Below are positions 15,735 to 24,821 of a stretch of DNA of 38,541 bases, piece by piece; within the stretch, counting starts at the first letter, position 1; each line of letters begins with the position of its first letter. Made by a program: the position numbers and the translations under genes. The stretch is from Leucobacter zeae (GTDB taxonomy: Bacteria > Actinomycetota > Actinomycetes > Actinomycetales > Microbacteriaceae), in NCBI RefSeq assembly GCF_016758175.1, contig NZ_QYAB01000003.1, positions 386,692 through 425,232 on the forward strand, given 5' to 3'. The notes beneath the pieces are model-generated. The model worked only from the letters and a program-made list of their open reading frames with translations, did not search any database and was not told the DNA's origin.

Positions 15735-17267
15735 TCAGACCACGATGGCCGAGCCGTCGGACCGCGGGTCGCTCGCGGCGGACCAGCCGCCCGTCTCGAT
15801 CCGGATCAGGTTCGAGTGACCGAGGTCCTCCGTGCGGGGCGGCACCGGCTTCAGGGGGAAGCCCGCGGCCGCGATGGCCTCGAACACCTCGGCGGGCGCG
15901 TCCTCCTCGATCGTCACCCGGACCGTCCCTTCCGCGTCTGGCTCGTCGACGATCCATCGCGGAGCATGCGTCGCCTCCTCCGGAGCGGCACCGGCCAGCG
16001 ACCGGAGCAGCAGCTGGGTGTGGATCTGCGGCTGCGCCGAGCCGCCCATGGTGGCGGGCACCCAGGCGAGGTCGTCGCCGCGGAGCACGAGGACCGGCAT
16101 GAGGGTGTGCCGCGGCCGCTTCCCCGGAGCGAAGGCGTTGGGCGACGCCGCGTCGAGGGAGAACGAGGTGCCCCGGTTCTGGAAGAGGATCCCGGTGCTC
16201 GGCTCGACGATGCCCGCTCCGAACCCGAAGTACACCGAGTTGATGAGCGAGATCGCCCAGCCGTCCTCGCTGACCGCGCTCAGGCCGACGGTGTCGCCCG
16301 ACGGCTTCGGCTCGCCGGGCAGCGGATGGTCCGTCGCCACCATCGTGATCAGCTCATCGCCCGACGCGCCGCCGAACCGCGGATCGCCGAGGTGGGCCGC
16401 GCGCACCGCGTTGGCCTGGGCGAACGCGCGGGCCAGAGCGCCCGCCCCGGATCCGAGCGGATCCTCGATGCCCTCCGCCACCGCCTGCAGCGCCCGGAGC
16501 AGCATGAATCCCGAGGTGTTCGGCGGACCAGTGATCACCCGCAGGTCGGCGTAATCGCCCTCGAGCGCCGGCTCCCACTCGGCGCTGTACGCCTCGGCGT
16601 CCTCGAGCGTGAGCTGCGACCCGAGCGCGCGCAGCCCGGCGATCCACCGCTGCGCGAGCTCGCCCTCGTAGAACTCGCGCGAGCCGCCGGCGGCGAGCGC
16701 ATCGAGCGTCTCGGCGAGCGCGGGCTGGCGGAGCGTCTCCCCCTCGGCGAGCGGACGCCCTCCGGGGTAGAAGATGTCGCGCGCGCCCGGATCCCGCTCG
16801 AACGCCTCCCGCTCGTCGACGAGCGCGTTGGCGACGGAGCGGGAGTTCGGGAACCCGTCGCGCGCGAGCGCCCGGGCCTCGGTGAAGTGATCCGCCCACT
16901 CGAGCCTCGCCCCGAGCTCGTGCAGCGCGTTCCAGCCGCACACGCCTCCGGGCAGGGTGACGGTGTCGATGCCGCGCAGCGGCAACCGGTCCCCGTGGCG
17001 CTCGCGGAGCGCCGCGAGCGTCTGGGCCGCAGGGGCCGGGCCGGTGGCGTTCAGGAAGTGGATCTCGCCCTCGGGATCCCGGACGAGCGCGACCAGGTCG
17101 CCGCCGAGCGCGACGTTGTTCGGGTACACGACGCAGAGGGTCGCCGCCGCGGCGAGCGCGGCGTCGATCGCAGTGCCGCCCGCGCGCAGCGCGGCGGCTC
17201 CCGCCTCGGTCGCGAGGTGATGCGACGTCGAGATCGCTCCGCGGGTGGGGGTGCCGTCTCCGGTCAT
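15735..17267 (-). CDS. Gamma-glutamyltransferase-family protein (Ntn hydrolase)
   Basis: A 510-aa Ntn-hydrolase of the gamma-glutamyltranspeptidase family. Family enzymes self-cleave before a Thr nucleophile; here the junction is GDTVGLS with T326, followed by VSEDGWAISLINS and the glycine-rich GFGAGIV. RGAIST at residues 10-15 and GGTAIDAALAAAAT at 30-43 are family N-terminal landmarks. There is no signal peptide, so it is likely cytosolic, unlike exported glutathione-degrading GGTs. Members cleave gamma-glutamyl or cephalosporin-type amides or act in glutathione turnover. It follows the FadR-type regulator by 60 nt and precedes the TauE/SafE gene. Exact donor amide unknown. Confidence 0.9.
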   Translation of the reverse strand: MTGDGTPTRGAISTSHHLATEAGAAALRAGGTAIDAALAAAATLCVVYPNNVALGGDLVALVRDPEGEIHFLNATGPAPAAQTLAALRERHGDRLPLRGIDTVTLPGGVCGWNALHELGARLEWADHFTEARALARDGFPNSRSVANALVDEREAFERDPGARDIFYPGGRPLAEGETLRQPALAETLDALAAGGSREFYEGELAQRWIAGLRALGSQLTLEDAEAYSAEWEPALEGDYADLRVITGPPNTSGFMLLRALQAVAEGIEDPLGSGAGALARAFAQANAVRAAHLGDPRFGGASGDELITMVATDHPLPGEPKPSGDTVGLSAVSEDGWAISLINSVYFGFGAGIVEPSTGILFQNRGTSFSLDAASPNAFAPGKRPRHTLMPVLVLRGDDLAWVPATMGGSAQPQIHTQLLLRSLAGAAPEEATHAPRWIVDEPDAEGTVRVTIEEDAPAEVFEAIAAAGFPLKPVPPRTEDLGHSNLIRIETGGWSAASDPRSDGSAIVV

Positions 17268-17327
17268 GTCCGGTGTCCTCGTTCCTGTCGTTCGGTCGTC
17301 GTGATGCGGTCGGGCTCGGCGGCCCGG

Positions 17328-18044
17328 TTACTCGGTCGTCTCGACCGCGGCCCGCGCGATCTGCCTGCTGATGTCGAGCACGTGCGCGCGCGCCTCGCTC
17401 TCGGCGAGCTCGCCGTCGCCGGCTGCGATCGCCTCGTAGATGCGGCGGTGCGCCTCGCTCGACGCCTGCCGCCGCGCCTTCGTCTGGTAGCGGCCGGCGC
17501 GGCTCGGGGCGATCTGCGTGGCGATCTGCTCGTTGATGAGCTCGAGCAGCGGATTGTGCGCGTACTGCGCGATCGCCTGATGGAACGCCCGGTCGAGCTC
17601 GGCATAGCGCTCCTTCGTGACATCCATCTCCATCGCTTCGACGAGCTCTCGCAGCTGGGCGACGTCGCGCGGCGTGGCACGAACCGCCGTGATGCGCGCG
17701 ATCGGGGGCTCGACGATCGCGCGCAGTTCCATGATGTGGTGGAGCTCCGGGTGCAGCTCGGACACGGCGCCCAGCACATCGTCCGAGAGCTTCGCGCGCT
17801 CGCCCGGCTTGAGCACGATCGTGCCCCGTCCGGGCTTGCGGTCGATGAGCCCGCGGTTCTCGAGCTCCCGGAGCGCTTCACGGATCGACACCCGGGAGAC
17901 TCCGAAGTGCTCCGCGAGCTCGCGCTCGGCCGGCAGCTTCTCCCCTGGCGCGAGTTCGCCCTCGAGGATCAGCCGCTCCAGGTCGACGGACAGGCGGTCG
18001 GGCAGCGACAGCGTCGTCGCGCGTCCGATGGCGTTCCAATCCAT
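17328..18044 (-). CDS. FadR-subfamily GntR transcriptional regulator
   Basis: A 238-aa regulator. N-terminal winged helix (about 15-80; LPAERELAEHFGVSRVSIR at 37-55 and RKPGRGTIV wing) and a C-terminal FCD ligand domain with putative metal residues D151, H155, H199 and H221, which commonly bind a metal with a carboxylate effector. The ATG at 18044 has a strong AAGGAGGA 6 nt upstream, so longer starts are rejected. A 13-bp operator-like palindrome at 18192-18204 lies about 150 nt upstream, and two more lie at the peptide transporter promoters, matching the TTGGTNNNACCAA type recognised by FadR/PdhR/LldR relatives. It is probably an autoregulated repressor of the peptide uptake genes. Confidence 0.93.
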   Translation of the reverse strand: MDWNAIGRATTLSLPDRLSVDLERLILEGELAPGEKLPAERELAEHFGVSRVSIREALRELENRGLIDRKPGRGTIVLKPGERAKLSDDVLGAVSELHPELHHIMELRAIVEPPIARITAVRATPRDVAQLRELVEAMEMDVTKERYAELDRAFHQAIAQYAHNPLLELINEQIATQIAPSRAGRYQTKARRQASSEAHRRIYEAIAAGDGELAESEARAHVLDISRQIARAAVETTE

Positions 18045-18191
18045 CTGGTCCTCCTTGTGTGTTCGAGTTCGGGGGTCACGGCCAGCGAGCCGTATCCGGG
18101 CGATGTCCGGTGCGCCCACCATGCGGGCGCAGGCGCGAAGTACGGATCCCGAGCGACATCGCTGCCTTGCGAGTCTACCCTAGTTCGTTTG

Positions 18192-18204
18192 TTGGTCAGA
18201 CCAA
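18192..18204. promoter_or_regulatory. FadR/GntR-type operator 1
   Basis: TTGGTCAGACCAA is a perfect palindrome around a central A. It is the only such site between the oligopeptide ABC operon and the fadR-type gene. On the minus strand TTGGTC with TAGGGT 16 nt downstream could be the fadR promoter, in which case the operator overlaps the -35 box. Match to the FadR/PdhR/LldR consensus is from family knowledge. Confidence 0.75.
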
Positions 18205-18213
18205 ATACGTGAT

Positions 18214-18231
18214 GGGGTCGCACCGCACCCC
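18214..18231 (-). terminator. Small hairpin after the oligopeptide ABC operon
   Basis: GGGGT/ACCCC arms with an 8-nt loop lie 14 nt beyond the dppF-like stop codon. No T tract follows, so termination would be weak; readthrough into the fadR gene is possible. Confidence 0.3.
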
Positions 18232-18244
18232 GGGACGCGCGACA

Positions 18245-19084
18245 TCACTGCGACGCGCGGTTCGCGATCCCCTCGAGCACTCCGTCTCGCCGCCAATCGA
18301 GCGATGGCACACTGTCGCGCAGCACCCGCGTATACGGGTCCGTCGGATCCTGCAGCACCCGGCCCGTCTCCCCCTGCTCCACGACACAACCGTTCCGCAT
18401 CACGATCACATCGTCAGTCAGGTGCGCGACCACCGCCAGGTCGTGCGAGATGAGGACGTAAGCGGTTCCGGTCCGCTCCTGGACGTCGACCAGAAGATTG
18501 AGGATCTGCGCCTGGATCGAGATGTCGAGCGCTGCAACCGCTTCATCGAGCAGGATCAGCTCCGGTTCGACGGCGAGCGCCCGCGCGATCGCGACGCGCT
18601 GGCGCTGGCCCCCGGACAGATCCTTCGGGCTGCGTCGCCGCTGTTCGGGAGTGAGACCGACGAGATCGCACAGCTCGTCGATGCGACGAGCATGCCCGTC
18701 ACGACGCGAACCGCCGTGTATCTGCAGGACCTCGCGGAGGCACGAGGCGACGGTCTGCCGCGGGTCGAGGGACCCGAAGGGATCCTGATAGACCATCTGC
18801 GTGAGTTTGGCCCTGCGGCGCCTCGAACCGGCGCTCCGAGCCGGGTGCGTCATATCCTCTCCGCACACGCGCACGGTGCCGTTAGTCGGCTGCTCGAGCC
18901 CCATGATCATGCGCGCGGTCGTGGACTTGCCCGATCCCGATTCCCCGACGATCCCGAGATTCCGGCCGCGCTCGAGTCGGAATGACACGCCGTCGACGGC
19001 GACGAACGGCTTCCCGCCGCGACGGAACTCCTTGCGCAGCCCCGATGCTTCAATCAGCGGGGATTGCTCCACCTCATGGCTCAT
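18245..19084 (-). CDS. Oligopeptide ABC importer ATPase (OppF/DppF type)
   Basis: A 279-aa ATPase of the peptide/nickel importer family. Walker A GESGSGKS (47-54), signature LSGGQRQR (155-162), Walker B LILLDE (175-180), H-loop SHDL. The segment after Walker B reads DEAVAALD rather than the usual DEPVSALD. It starts at 19084 inside the end of the partner ATPase gene (4-nt ATGA overlap). It is the last gene of the six-gene operon and forms the nucleotide-binding pair with 19081-19926. Confidence 0.94.
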   Translation of the reverse strand: MSHEVEQSPLIEASGLRKEFRRGGKPFVAVDGVSFRLERGRNLGIVGESGSGKSTTARMIMGLEQPTNGTVRVCGEDMTHPARSAGSRRRRAKLTQMVYQDPFGSLDPRQTVASCLREVLQIHGGSRRDGHARRIDELCDLVGLTPEQRRRSPKDLSGGQRQRVAIARALAVEPELILLDEAVAALDISIQAQILNLLVDVQERTGTAYVLISHDLAVVAHLTDDVIVMRNGCVVEQGETGRVLQDPTDPYTRVLRDSVPSLDWRRDGVLEGIANRASQ

Positions 19085-19926
19085 GCGCGAGCCACCTCCT
19101 CGTCGATCCGAGCGCGAAGCGCATCGTCAATGGTCTCGAGACGCCGACGCCCGGACTCGAGCTTCGGTCGAGCCCGCAGCAGGGCGCGCGTGTACGGGTG
19201 CTCGGAGTCGGCGAGACGATCGGCGACGAACGCATCGACGATCCGGCCACGGTACATGACGTACACGCGATCGCAGAGCGCCGCGGCCAATTCGAGGTCG
19301 TGCGTGATGAACATCATCCCGATCTGCCGTTCGCGCACCTGACTCCGCAGCAGCGCGGCGACCTCCGCCTGCCGGGTCACATCGAGCGCCGTCGTGGGCT
19401 CGTCCGCCAGGATCAGCCTCGGTTCGGTGGCAAGGGCGGCCGCGATCACGGCCCGTTGCAGCATGCCGCCGGAGTACTGATAGGGGTATGCCCGCAGCTG
19501 CGCCCGAGCGTCGGCGATCCCGACCTCCTCGGCGAGTTCGACCGCCCTTGCCCATGCCTCCCGGCGACCCAGGCGCCGGTTGATCCGCAGCGCTTCGGTC
19601 AGAAAATCGCCGACCGTGTGCACCGGATTCACGTGCGCACGTGGATCCTGGTACACGATCCCGAGCTCGCGGTCGCGGAAACGCCGGTACTCGGACCGGC
19701 CCAGGTGGGTGAGTTCGGCCCCCTCGTACACGATGGAGCCGCGAGCGACCACGCCGGTCGGCAGGATCCCTGCGATGGCCTTCAGCGTCATCGACTTGCC
19801 TGACCCCGATTCTCCGATCACCCCGACGATCTCGCCGTGGGCGATCTGGAGATCCACCCGGGAGACGATGTCCTCGCCGGCCGCAGTACGCACCGCGAGA
19901 CCGTTCGCTTCGACCAGAACGCTCAT
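19081..19926 (-). CDS. Oligopeptide ABC importer ATPase (OppD/DppD type)
   Basis: A 281-aa ATPase with Walker A GESGSGKS (38-45), signature YSGGMLQR, Walker B LILADEPTTALD and H-loop THDL. The start at 19926 overlaps the preceding permease stop by 4 nt; an in-frame upstream extension runs through the permease gene and is rejected. Unlike most OppD/DppD proteins, it lacks the extended cysteine-containing tail, ending at residue 281. Confidence 0.94.
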   Translation of the reverse strand: MSVLVEANGLAVRTAAGEDIVSRVDLQIAHGEIVGVIGESGSGKSMTLKAIAGILPTGVVARGSIVYEGAELTHLGRSEYRRFRDRELGIVYQDPRAHVNPVHTVGDFLTEALRINRRLGRREAWARAVELAEEVGIADARAQLRAYPYQYSGGMLQRAVIAAALATEPRLILADEPTTALDVTRQAEVAALLRSQVRERQIGMMFITHDLELAAALCDRVYVMYRGRIVDAFVADRLADSEHPYTRALLRARPKLESGRRRLETIDDALRARIDEEVARA

Positions 19927-20795
19927 ATGCGGGTCTCCTTCACCTTGCCCACTCGATCCGCATAGCGGTCGCCCACGAGCGACACCGCAGCGACCGCGAT
20001 GATGATCATGATTCCCGAGTACACGGACTCCTCCCAGTAGCCCTGGAAGACGCCGCGCTGCCCCTCGGACACCATCAACCCCCAGTCGGCGGTCGGCGGC
20101 TGCACTCCCATTCCGAGGAAGGACATCGCCGCGAGGTCGATCATCGCGTACCCGTACGACACCGTGATCTGGGCCATGGCCGTCGGCAGCACCGCCGGCA
20201 GCAGATGCCGGATCGCGATCCTCCATCGGGTCTGTCCGACGCCGAGCAGCGCATCGACGTAGGGCAGCACCATCTCGCCGATGGCGATGCCCCGAACCAC
20301 GCGTCCAATGAACGGAACGTAGGCGATGGCGAGTGCGATGACGACGGGCGTGATTCCGGGGCCGAACATCGCGACGGCGATGATGGCGAGCAGCATGCCC
20401 GGGAACGCGAACCCGATATCGAGCACGCGGCTGAGCACGCGGTCCAGGGCTCCGCCCATCACGGCGGAGGCCACACCGAGCGCCGTGCCGATCGCACCCG
20501 CGACCAGCACAATCACCGCAGGCGCGATCAGGCTCGTTCGCGCCCCGAACAGGAGGCGGCTGAGAATGTCCCGACCGGAGCCATCCGTGCCCAGCGGGGC
20601 CCCAGGTTCCGTCGGCCGATAGATGCGCGAGAAGTCCGAAGCGGTGGGATCCGCCGGGGCGAGCAACGGCGCGAGGGCCGCGGCGAGCGCGAGCAGGAGC
20701 AGCACGGCGACCGCGACTGCCATCGCCCAGTCCCTGCGGGGTCGCACCCGGTACTCCGCCCGACGGACGGGACGGCGAAGGATCGAGGTGGTCAT
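19923..20795 (-). CDS. Oligopeptide ABC importer permease (OppC/DppC type)
   Basis: A 290-aa permease. The cytosolic N-terminus is basic (residues 1-22), followed by helix 1, a periplasmic segment containing APLGTDGSGRDILSRLLFGARTS that is diagnostic of the DppC family, and about five further helices. Both ends overlap neighbours by 4 nt. It pairs with the 20792-21739 permease. Confidence 0.94.
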   Translation of the reverse strand: MTTSILRRPVRRAEYRVRPRRDWAMAVAVAVLLLLALAAALAPLLAPADPTASDFSRIYRPTEPGAPLGTDGSGRDILSRLLFGARTSLIAPAVIVLVAGAIGTALGVASAVMGGALDRVLSRVLDIGFAFPGMLLAIIAVAMFGPGITPVVIALAIAYVPFIGRVVRGIAIGEMVLPYVDALLGVGQTRWRIAIRHLLPAVLPTAMAQITVSYGYAMIDLAAMSFLGMGVQPPTADWGLMVSEGQRGVFQGYWEESVYSGIMIIIAVAAVSLVGDRYADRVGKVKETRI

Positions 20796-21739
20796 CGCGT
20801 CACCACCCTCGCCCGGACTCGGGGATCCACGATCACCTGAAGAACATCCACGAGCAGCGTGACGACCACCACGAAGGCGATCAGCAGCAGCGAGATGGCC
20901 TGCACGACAGCAAAGTCCTTTCTCAGCACGGTTTCGGTGAGGAGCAAACCGATGCCGTCGAGGGCGAATGCCTTCTCGACCACGATCGACCCCACGACGA
21001 GGCTCGTGAGCGTGACGGCGACCACGGTGGCGATCGGAGTGAGCGCATTCCGCACGACGTGGTGTCCGACGATGCGCGCGCGGGGCAGGCCCCGACCGAT
21101 CGCGGTCTGCACGTGGTCGCGCTGGGCCTCCTCCCGGAGCGCGGATCGGGTAACCCGGACCACGTACGAACCCGCTGAGAGCGCGAGCGCGATCACCGGA
21201 AGGGCGAGATGCCTGAGCCTGTCGGCGAACCCCTCGCCCGACCCGAAGGTCGGGAACCAGCCGAGTCCGATGGCGAAGATCGAGATGAGCAGCATCGCCG
21301 CCACGAACGAGGGTACGGCGACCCCGACCGACGTGAACGCCAGGATCAGGTCGCTGACACGCCGTCCGCTCATCGCCGCGACGACTCCGAGCCCGACTCC
21401 GAAGACGACGATCGCGGCGAAGCCGAGCGCGAGTAGGAGCCCGGTCGTGCCGAGGCGGGGAGCGATGAGATTCCAGACGTCGTCCCGGTAGGTCATCGAT
21501 TGCCCGAGACGCCCGGTCAGGACGTCGCCGACCCAATGCAGCCAACGCAGCAGGAACGGCTGATCGAGGTGGTACTCGGCCTTGAGCGATGCGATGGTCT
21601 CGTCGCTCACGGTGCGATTGCCAACGAGGATCGCAATGGGATCCCCCGGAGCGAGGAACAGCGCCGAGAACACGAGGAACGACGAGACGACGAGCGTCAC
21701 CGCGCCTTCGGCGAGGCGGGAGAGGACGAAGCGGATCAT
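20792..21739 (-). CDS. Oligopeptide ABC importer permease (OppB/DppB type)
   Basis: A 315-aa permease with an N-terminal helix (RLAEGAVTLVVSSFLVFSALFLAPGDP, a DppB hallmark), a large external loop containing LDQPFLLRWLHWVGDVLTGRLGQS, and about five further helices with the RAxRLPR-like loop (GRGLPRARIVGHHVVRNAL). It starts 16 nt after the binding-protein stop and overlaps the next permease by 4 nt. Confidence 0.94.
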   Translation of the reverse strand: MIRFVLSRLAEGAVTLVVSSFLVFSALFLAPGDPIAILVGNRTVSDETIASLKAEYHLDQPFLLRWLHWVGDVLTGRLGQSMTYRDDVWNLIAPRLGTTGLLLALGFAAIVVFGVGLGVVAAMSGRRVSDLILAFTSVGVAVPSFVAAMLLISIFAIGLGWFPTFGSGEGFADRLRHLALPVIALALSAGSYVVRVTRSALREEAQRDHVQTAIGRGLPRARIVGHHVVRNALTPIATVVAVTLTSLVVGSIVVEKAFALDGIGLLLTETVLRKDFAVVQAISLLLIAFVVVVTLLVDVLQVIVDPRVRARVVTR

Positions 21740-21755
21740 GAGATACGTTCCGAGG

Positions 21756-23405
21756 TCATTTCGCTGCTCCGATCTTCGCGGCCCATGGGTAGTAGAGGAG
21801 GGCGCGGGAGGCCGTCGCCCCGGTGATCCGGGATCCCTGGTACACCCGGCTCGAGGCGTTCACGATCGTGATCAGCGGCAGGTCCTCGACCATCCGCCGC
21901 TGCCCAGCTGCAAGGAGCTCCGCCCGTTCAGCCGGGTCGGGAGTGATCATCGCGTCCGCGACGCTCGCCGTCAGCACCGGGTCGTCGTATCCCCCGTAGT
22001 TGTATGCACTGAGCGGGGTGAACTCGCTCATCGAGACGATGGGATCGGCCACTCCGGCGCCATACTCCTGGACGATGAAGGCGTCGTAGGGCTCTCGGGC
22101 TTTCGCGTCGAAGTAGAGCTCGGTGAACGCTGTCTGCGGCATGCGGTGGAACTCGAGGTCCAGGCCCGCGCGTCGCGCACCGGCGCTCATGATCTCGGCG
22201 ACCTTCGACTCGGCCTCGCTGTCGGCCGGGATCGCGATCGAGATCTTCGTGCCGGCCAGCCCGTTCTCGTCGATCAGACGTTTCGCGGCGTCCACGTCGA
22301 ACTCGGGTTCCGGCAGCTCGCGCCCGGCGTCCTGCCACACATCGCGGGCGTACCCCCAGGCACCCGGTTGGATCGGTGTCAAGGCGGGCGTCGCGGTCCC
22401 GCGATAGACCGCGGCGGCGATCGCGTCGCGGTCGAGGATCAGGCTGAGGGCCTGCCGGACCGGGAGCTCCCGCATCGGTCCATCCGTCTCGGTGGGGCGC
22501 ACGGCCATCCAGTCGGTCGATTCACCGAGAACGAGGCTGCCGGAATCCGCGCGCGAGAGCATCTCGGTCGCGGATAGCGGCGGGTTGTAGGCGCCGTCGA
22601 TCCCGCCCGAGATCAGGCTGTTCGCGATCGTGGTCTCGTCGGTGACGAATGTCAGCTCCACGCGTTCGGCCCGGGGCACGAGTTCCCGATCCCAGTAGTC
22701 GGCGTTGCGCTGCATCACGATCTTCGAACCGGGCTGCCATGAGACGTACTCGAAGGGTCCGGTGCACATGATGCCGCCCTGCGAGGTCCCGTAGGCCTCC
22801 CCGGTCTGCTCCGTGAACGCTCGATTCCCGACGATGCCCGCGGCCGTCGAGAGCATGCGCTCGAAGAGCGCATCGGGCTGCGTGAATCGCACGGTGACCT
22901 CGAGCGCGCCGGTCGCCTCGATCGACGCCACGTTGTCGTAGAACGGCACGCCCCAGTAGGAGCCCGCATCGGGGTCCATGTGCCGTTCGAGACTGAACAC
23001 GACATCATCCGCCGTGAGCGGGCTGCCGTCCCAGAACCGCACGTCGTCGCGGAGCGAGAACACGGTCGTCGTCCGATCGGGGTGCTCGACGCGCGCAGCG
23101 AGAGCGGGGCCGAGCGACATGTCTTCGTTCTGGCGCATCAGCCCTTCGCACATGTTCGCGAGCGCGGTGTTTCCGGAGTCGTCGTAGGCGTAGATCCAGT
23201 CGAGCGAAGCCGGTTCGCCCGTGCCGATGTTCCAGGTCACTGTGTCGATTTCACCGGCACCGGGCTCGGTGCCCGACAGGCCTCGAGGCACGTCCAGCGG
23301 AGCGAGCGGATCCGGGCGCTCTCCGCTGCACGCCGCGAGCGCGAGACCCGGCAGCACGAGCGCTAGAAGCGCAGTGCGCTTCAGACGACGCGTACGGGTG
23401 CTCAT
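21756..23405 (-). CDS. Oligopeptide-binding lipoprotein (SBP family 5)
   Basis: A 549-aa extracellular binding protein. Residues 1-26 form a lipoprotein signal with lipobox ALAAC (C26). Family-5 markers include the WNIGTGEPASLDW opening, NMCEGLM, FSLRDDVRFWDGSPLTADDVVFS and DRDAIAAAVYRGTATPA. Binding proteins of this class carry di- and oligopeptides, nickel or other peptides; context with an M24 aminopeptidase favours peptides. The ATG overlaps the M24 stop by 4 nt, so synthesis of the scavenging peptidase and the importer is coupled. Confidence 0.94.
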   Translation of the reverse strand: MSTRTRRLKRTALLALVLPGLALAACSGERPDPLAPLDVPRGLSGTEPGAGEIDTVTWNIGTGEPASLDWIYAYDDSGNTALANMCEGLMRQNEDMSLGPALAARVEHPDRTTTVFSLRDDVRFWDGSPLTADDVVFSLERHMDPDAGSYWGVPFYDNVASIEATGALEVTVRFTQPDALFERMLSTAAGIVGNRAFTEQTGEAYGTSQGGIMCTGPFEYVSWQPGSKIVMQRNADYWDRELVPRAERVELTFVTDETTIANSLISGGIDGAYNPPLSATEMLSRADSGSLVLGESTDWMAVRPTETDGPMRELPVRQALSLILDRDAIAAAVYRGTATPALTPIQPGAWGYARDVWQDAGRELPEPEFDVDAAKRLIDENGLAGTKISIAIPADSEAESKVAEIMSAGARRAGLDLEFHRMPQTAFTELYFDAKAREPYDAFIVQEYGAGVADPIVSMSEFTPLSAYNYGGYDDPVLTASVADAMITPDPAERAELLAAGQRRMVEDLPLITIVNASSRVYQGSRITGATASRALLYYPWAAKIGAAK

Positions 23406-24622
23406 GAGCCGTCGGCTTCCGCCCAGCGGCCCCAGAAGTCTCGCACCGCGACGAGGTCCTCGGGCCCGTCCTCGGTGATGAGAATGTTCCGCTCGTAGGT
23501 CGCCCCGGTACCGTCGACGAAGCTGAACTGCTCGATCGAGATCACCATGCCCGGTTCGAGAATGTCAGCGCTGTCGTCGCGAACCCACGGCCCCTCGAAG
23601 GCGAGCCCCAGACCGTGACCGCGGGCCGCGAACTCGGCGGCATCGGGGTCGATCCCGGCGTCGCGCAGCATCCGGCTTCCGATCCGGGCCGCTGCCCCGA
23701 GCTCGGCACCCGGCCTCAGCCCCTCCACCACCGCGTCGACGACCCCCTTGGCGAGATCGTATGCGCGTTGCTGGCTCGCCGTGGGCGCGGCACCGACGAC
23801 GGTGCTGCGTGCGAGGTCGAAGAAGTAGCCCGCGTAGACGCCGCTCAGGTCGACCGTGAAGAGATCCCCCTCACGGAACTCGCGAGAGCTGTGGATGGGC
23901 AGCCGGTTGTCCTCGGCGTCCCCCTCGCGCGAGGTGGTGTAGACGAAGGCGTTCGCCAGCACGGCTTCGTTGCGAGCGACGACCTCCGCCATTGCAGCGA
24001 CGGCTTCGGATTCCCGCACCCCGGGGACGACCCTCGAGAATCCGGCTTCGAGCGCTTCCTGCGCGATCTCCGCGGCTCGGCGCATCAGCGCGATCTCAGC
24101 CGGGGACTTGCGGCGCCTGATCAGCTCCACGAGCGTCTCGCACCACTCGATCTCGAGGGTTCCTGCCGCCTCGCCTGCGAGGAGCACACGTGCCTGATGG
24201 CCGTTCATCGCGTCCGCCGATGCGATCGCGACACGCGGCCTGCCTTCGATCTCGGCGATGCGCGTCACGACGTCATCGACCAGGGTCGACGTTCCGACCC
24301 CGGAGCGGGCGATCGATTCCGTGACCCCGGAGGCCGCTCCGAGCGCCTCCGGTTCGTCCGAGAAGAGCACGACGTCCTCGGAGGTGACGAGCACCGCTGC
24401 GAGACCGCGATCGCTCCACACTCCGGGGAGGTCCCGGATCGTCGGGAACACCGGGTAGAACCCCGTCAGATATCGGATATCGGCGCACCGATCCACGGAC
24501 CCGCCTCCTCGGCCCCAGATGAGCGCGGCGTCGAGGCCGCGCAGCGCGATCTCCTGGCGCACGGCGGTGACGCGCGCGGCGTACTCCGCTTCGGAAACCA
24601 GATGACGGTCGACGGTCTGCAT
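23402..24622 (-). CDS. M24-family metallopeptidase (Xaa-Pro aminopeptidase-like)
   Basis: A 406-aa pita-bread-fold peptidase. All five metal ligands are visible: D258 and D269 (TVDLSGVYAGYFFD), H336 (RGHGLGL), E364 (SIEQF) and E377 (TYERN). The N-terminal third (about 1-165) is the creatinase/prolidase-type N-domain. I prefer the ATG at 24622 over an ATG 21 nt upstream because AAAGGAG and GGAG lie between them. No signal peptide. It is the first gene of the oligopeptide importer operon, so it probably trims Xaa-Pro peptides after uptake; prolidase or creatinase-type activity is possible. The promoter at 24727-24755 and operator 2 precede it. Confidence 0.93.
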   Translation of the reverse strand: MQTVDRHLVSEAEYAARVTAVRQEIALRGLDAALIWGRGGGSVDRCADIRYLTGFYPVFPTIRDLPGVWSDRGLAAVLVTSEDVVLFSDEPEALGAASGVTESIARSGVGTSTLVDDVVTRIAEIEGRPRVAIASADAMNGHQARVLLAGEAAGTLEIEWCETLVELIRRRKSPAEIALMRRAAEIAQEALEAGFSRVVPGVRESEAVAAMAEVVARNEAVLANAFVYTTSREGDAEDNRLPIHSSREFREGDLFTVDLSGVYAGYFFDLARSTVVGAAPTASQQRAYDLAKGVVDAVVEGLRPGAELGAAARIGSRMLRDAGIDPDAAEFAARGHGLGLAFEGPWVRDDSADILEPGMVISIEQFSFVDGTGATYERNILITEDGPEDLVAVRDFWGRWAEADGS

Positions 24623-24697
24623 GTACTCCAGGCTCCTTTGCATGACATCTCAGTCGCAGCACGGCAGCGTCATCGCGCACCGTCCAGGATCGAATCA

Positions 24698-24710
24698 TTG
24701 GTCCGACCAA
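24698..24710. promoter_or_regulatory. FadR/GntR-type operator 2
   Basis: TTGGTCCGACCAA is a perfect palindrome around a central C. It lies about 10-22 nt downstream of the expected start of transcription from the minus-strand promoter, where a bound repressor would block elongation or promoter escape for the M24/oligopeptide operon. Confidence 0.8.
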
Positions 24711-24726
24711 CTGCTGAGTAGGCCCA

Positions 24727-24755
24727 ACCATACCCCCGGTCATCGAGGGTGTCAA
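24727..24755 (-). promoter_or_regulatory. Promoter of the M24/oligopeptide importer operon
   Basis: On the minus strand a consensus -35 TTGACA (24750-24755) and -10 TATGGT (24727-24732) are separated by exactly 17 nt. Transcription would start near 24720, giving a leader of about 97 nt that contains operator 2. Confidence 0.7.
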
Positions 24756-24776
24756 TCATCGTGACCGAAGTGGGTT

Positions 24777-24805
24777 TTGCCCGAGCGGCGGGAATGAGGT
24801 AGTCT
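24777..24805 (+). promoter_or_regulatory. Promoter of the POT transporter gene
   Basis: -35 TTGCCC (24777-24782) and -10 TAGTCT (24800-24805) with a 17-nt spacer. Transcription would start near 24812, 10 nt before operator 3, mirroring the arrangement on the other strand. Confidence 0.6.
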
Positions 24806-24821
24806 TGCCGACGACCACTCA

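Noticed and set aside
14805..18212. Plus-strand open frame of over 1100 codons
   Set aside because: It runs antisense through TauE/SafE, GGT-like and FadR-type genes, all of which have clear motifs, and its composition is Arg/Glu/Asp/His-rich shadow.
24751..24765. GTCAATCATCGTGAC as a second copy of the GTCAA operator near the HAD gene
   Set aside because: Arms are only 4 bp, total length differs (15 versus 17), and it overlaps the -35 box, so the likeness may come from TTGAC itself.
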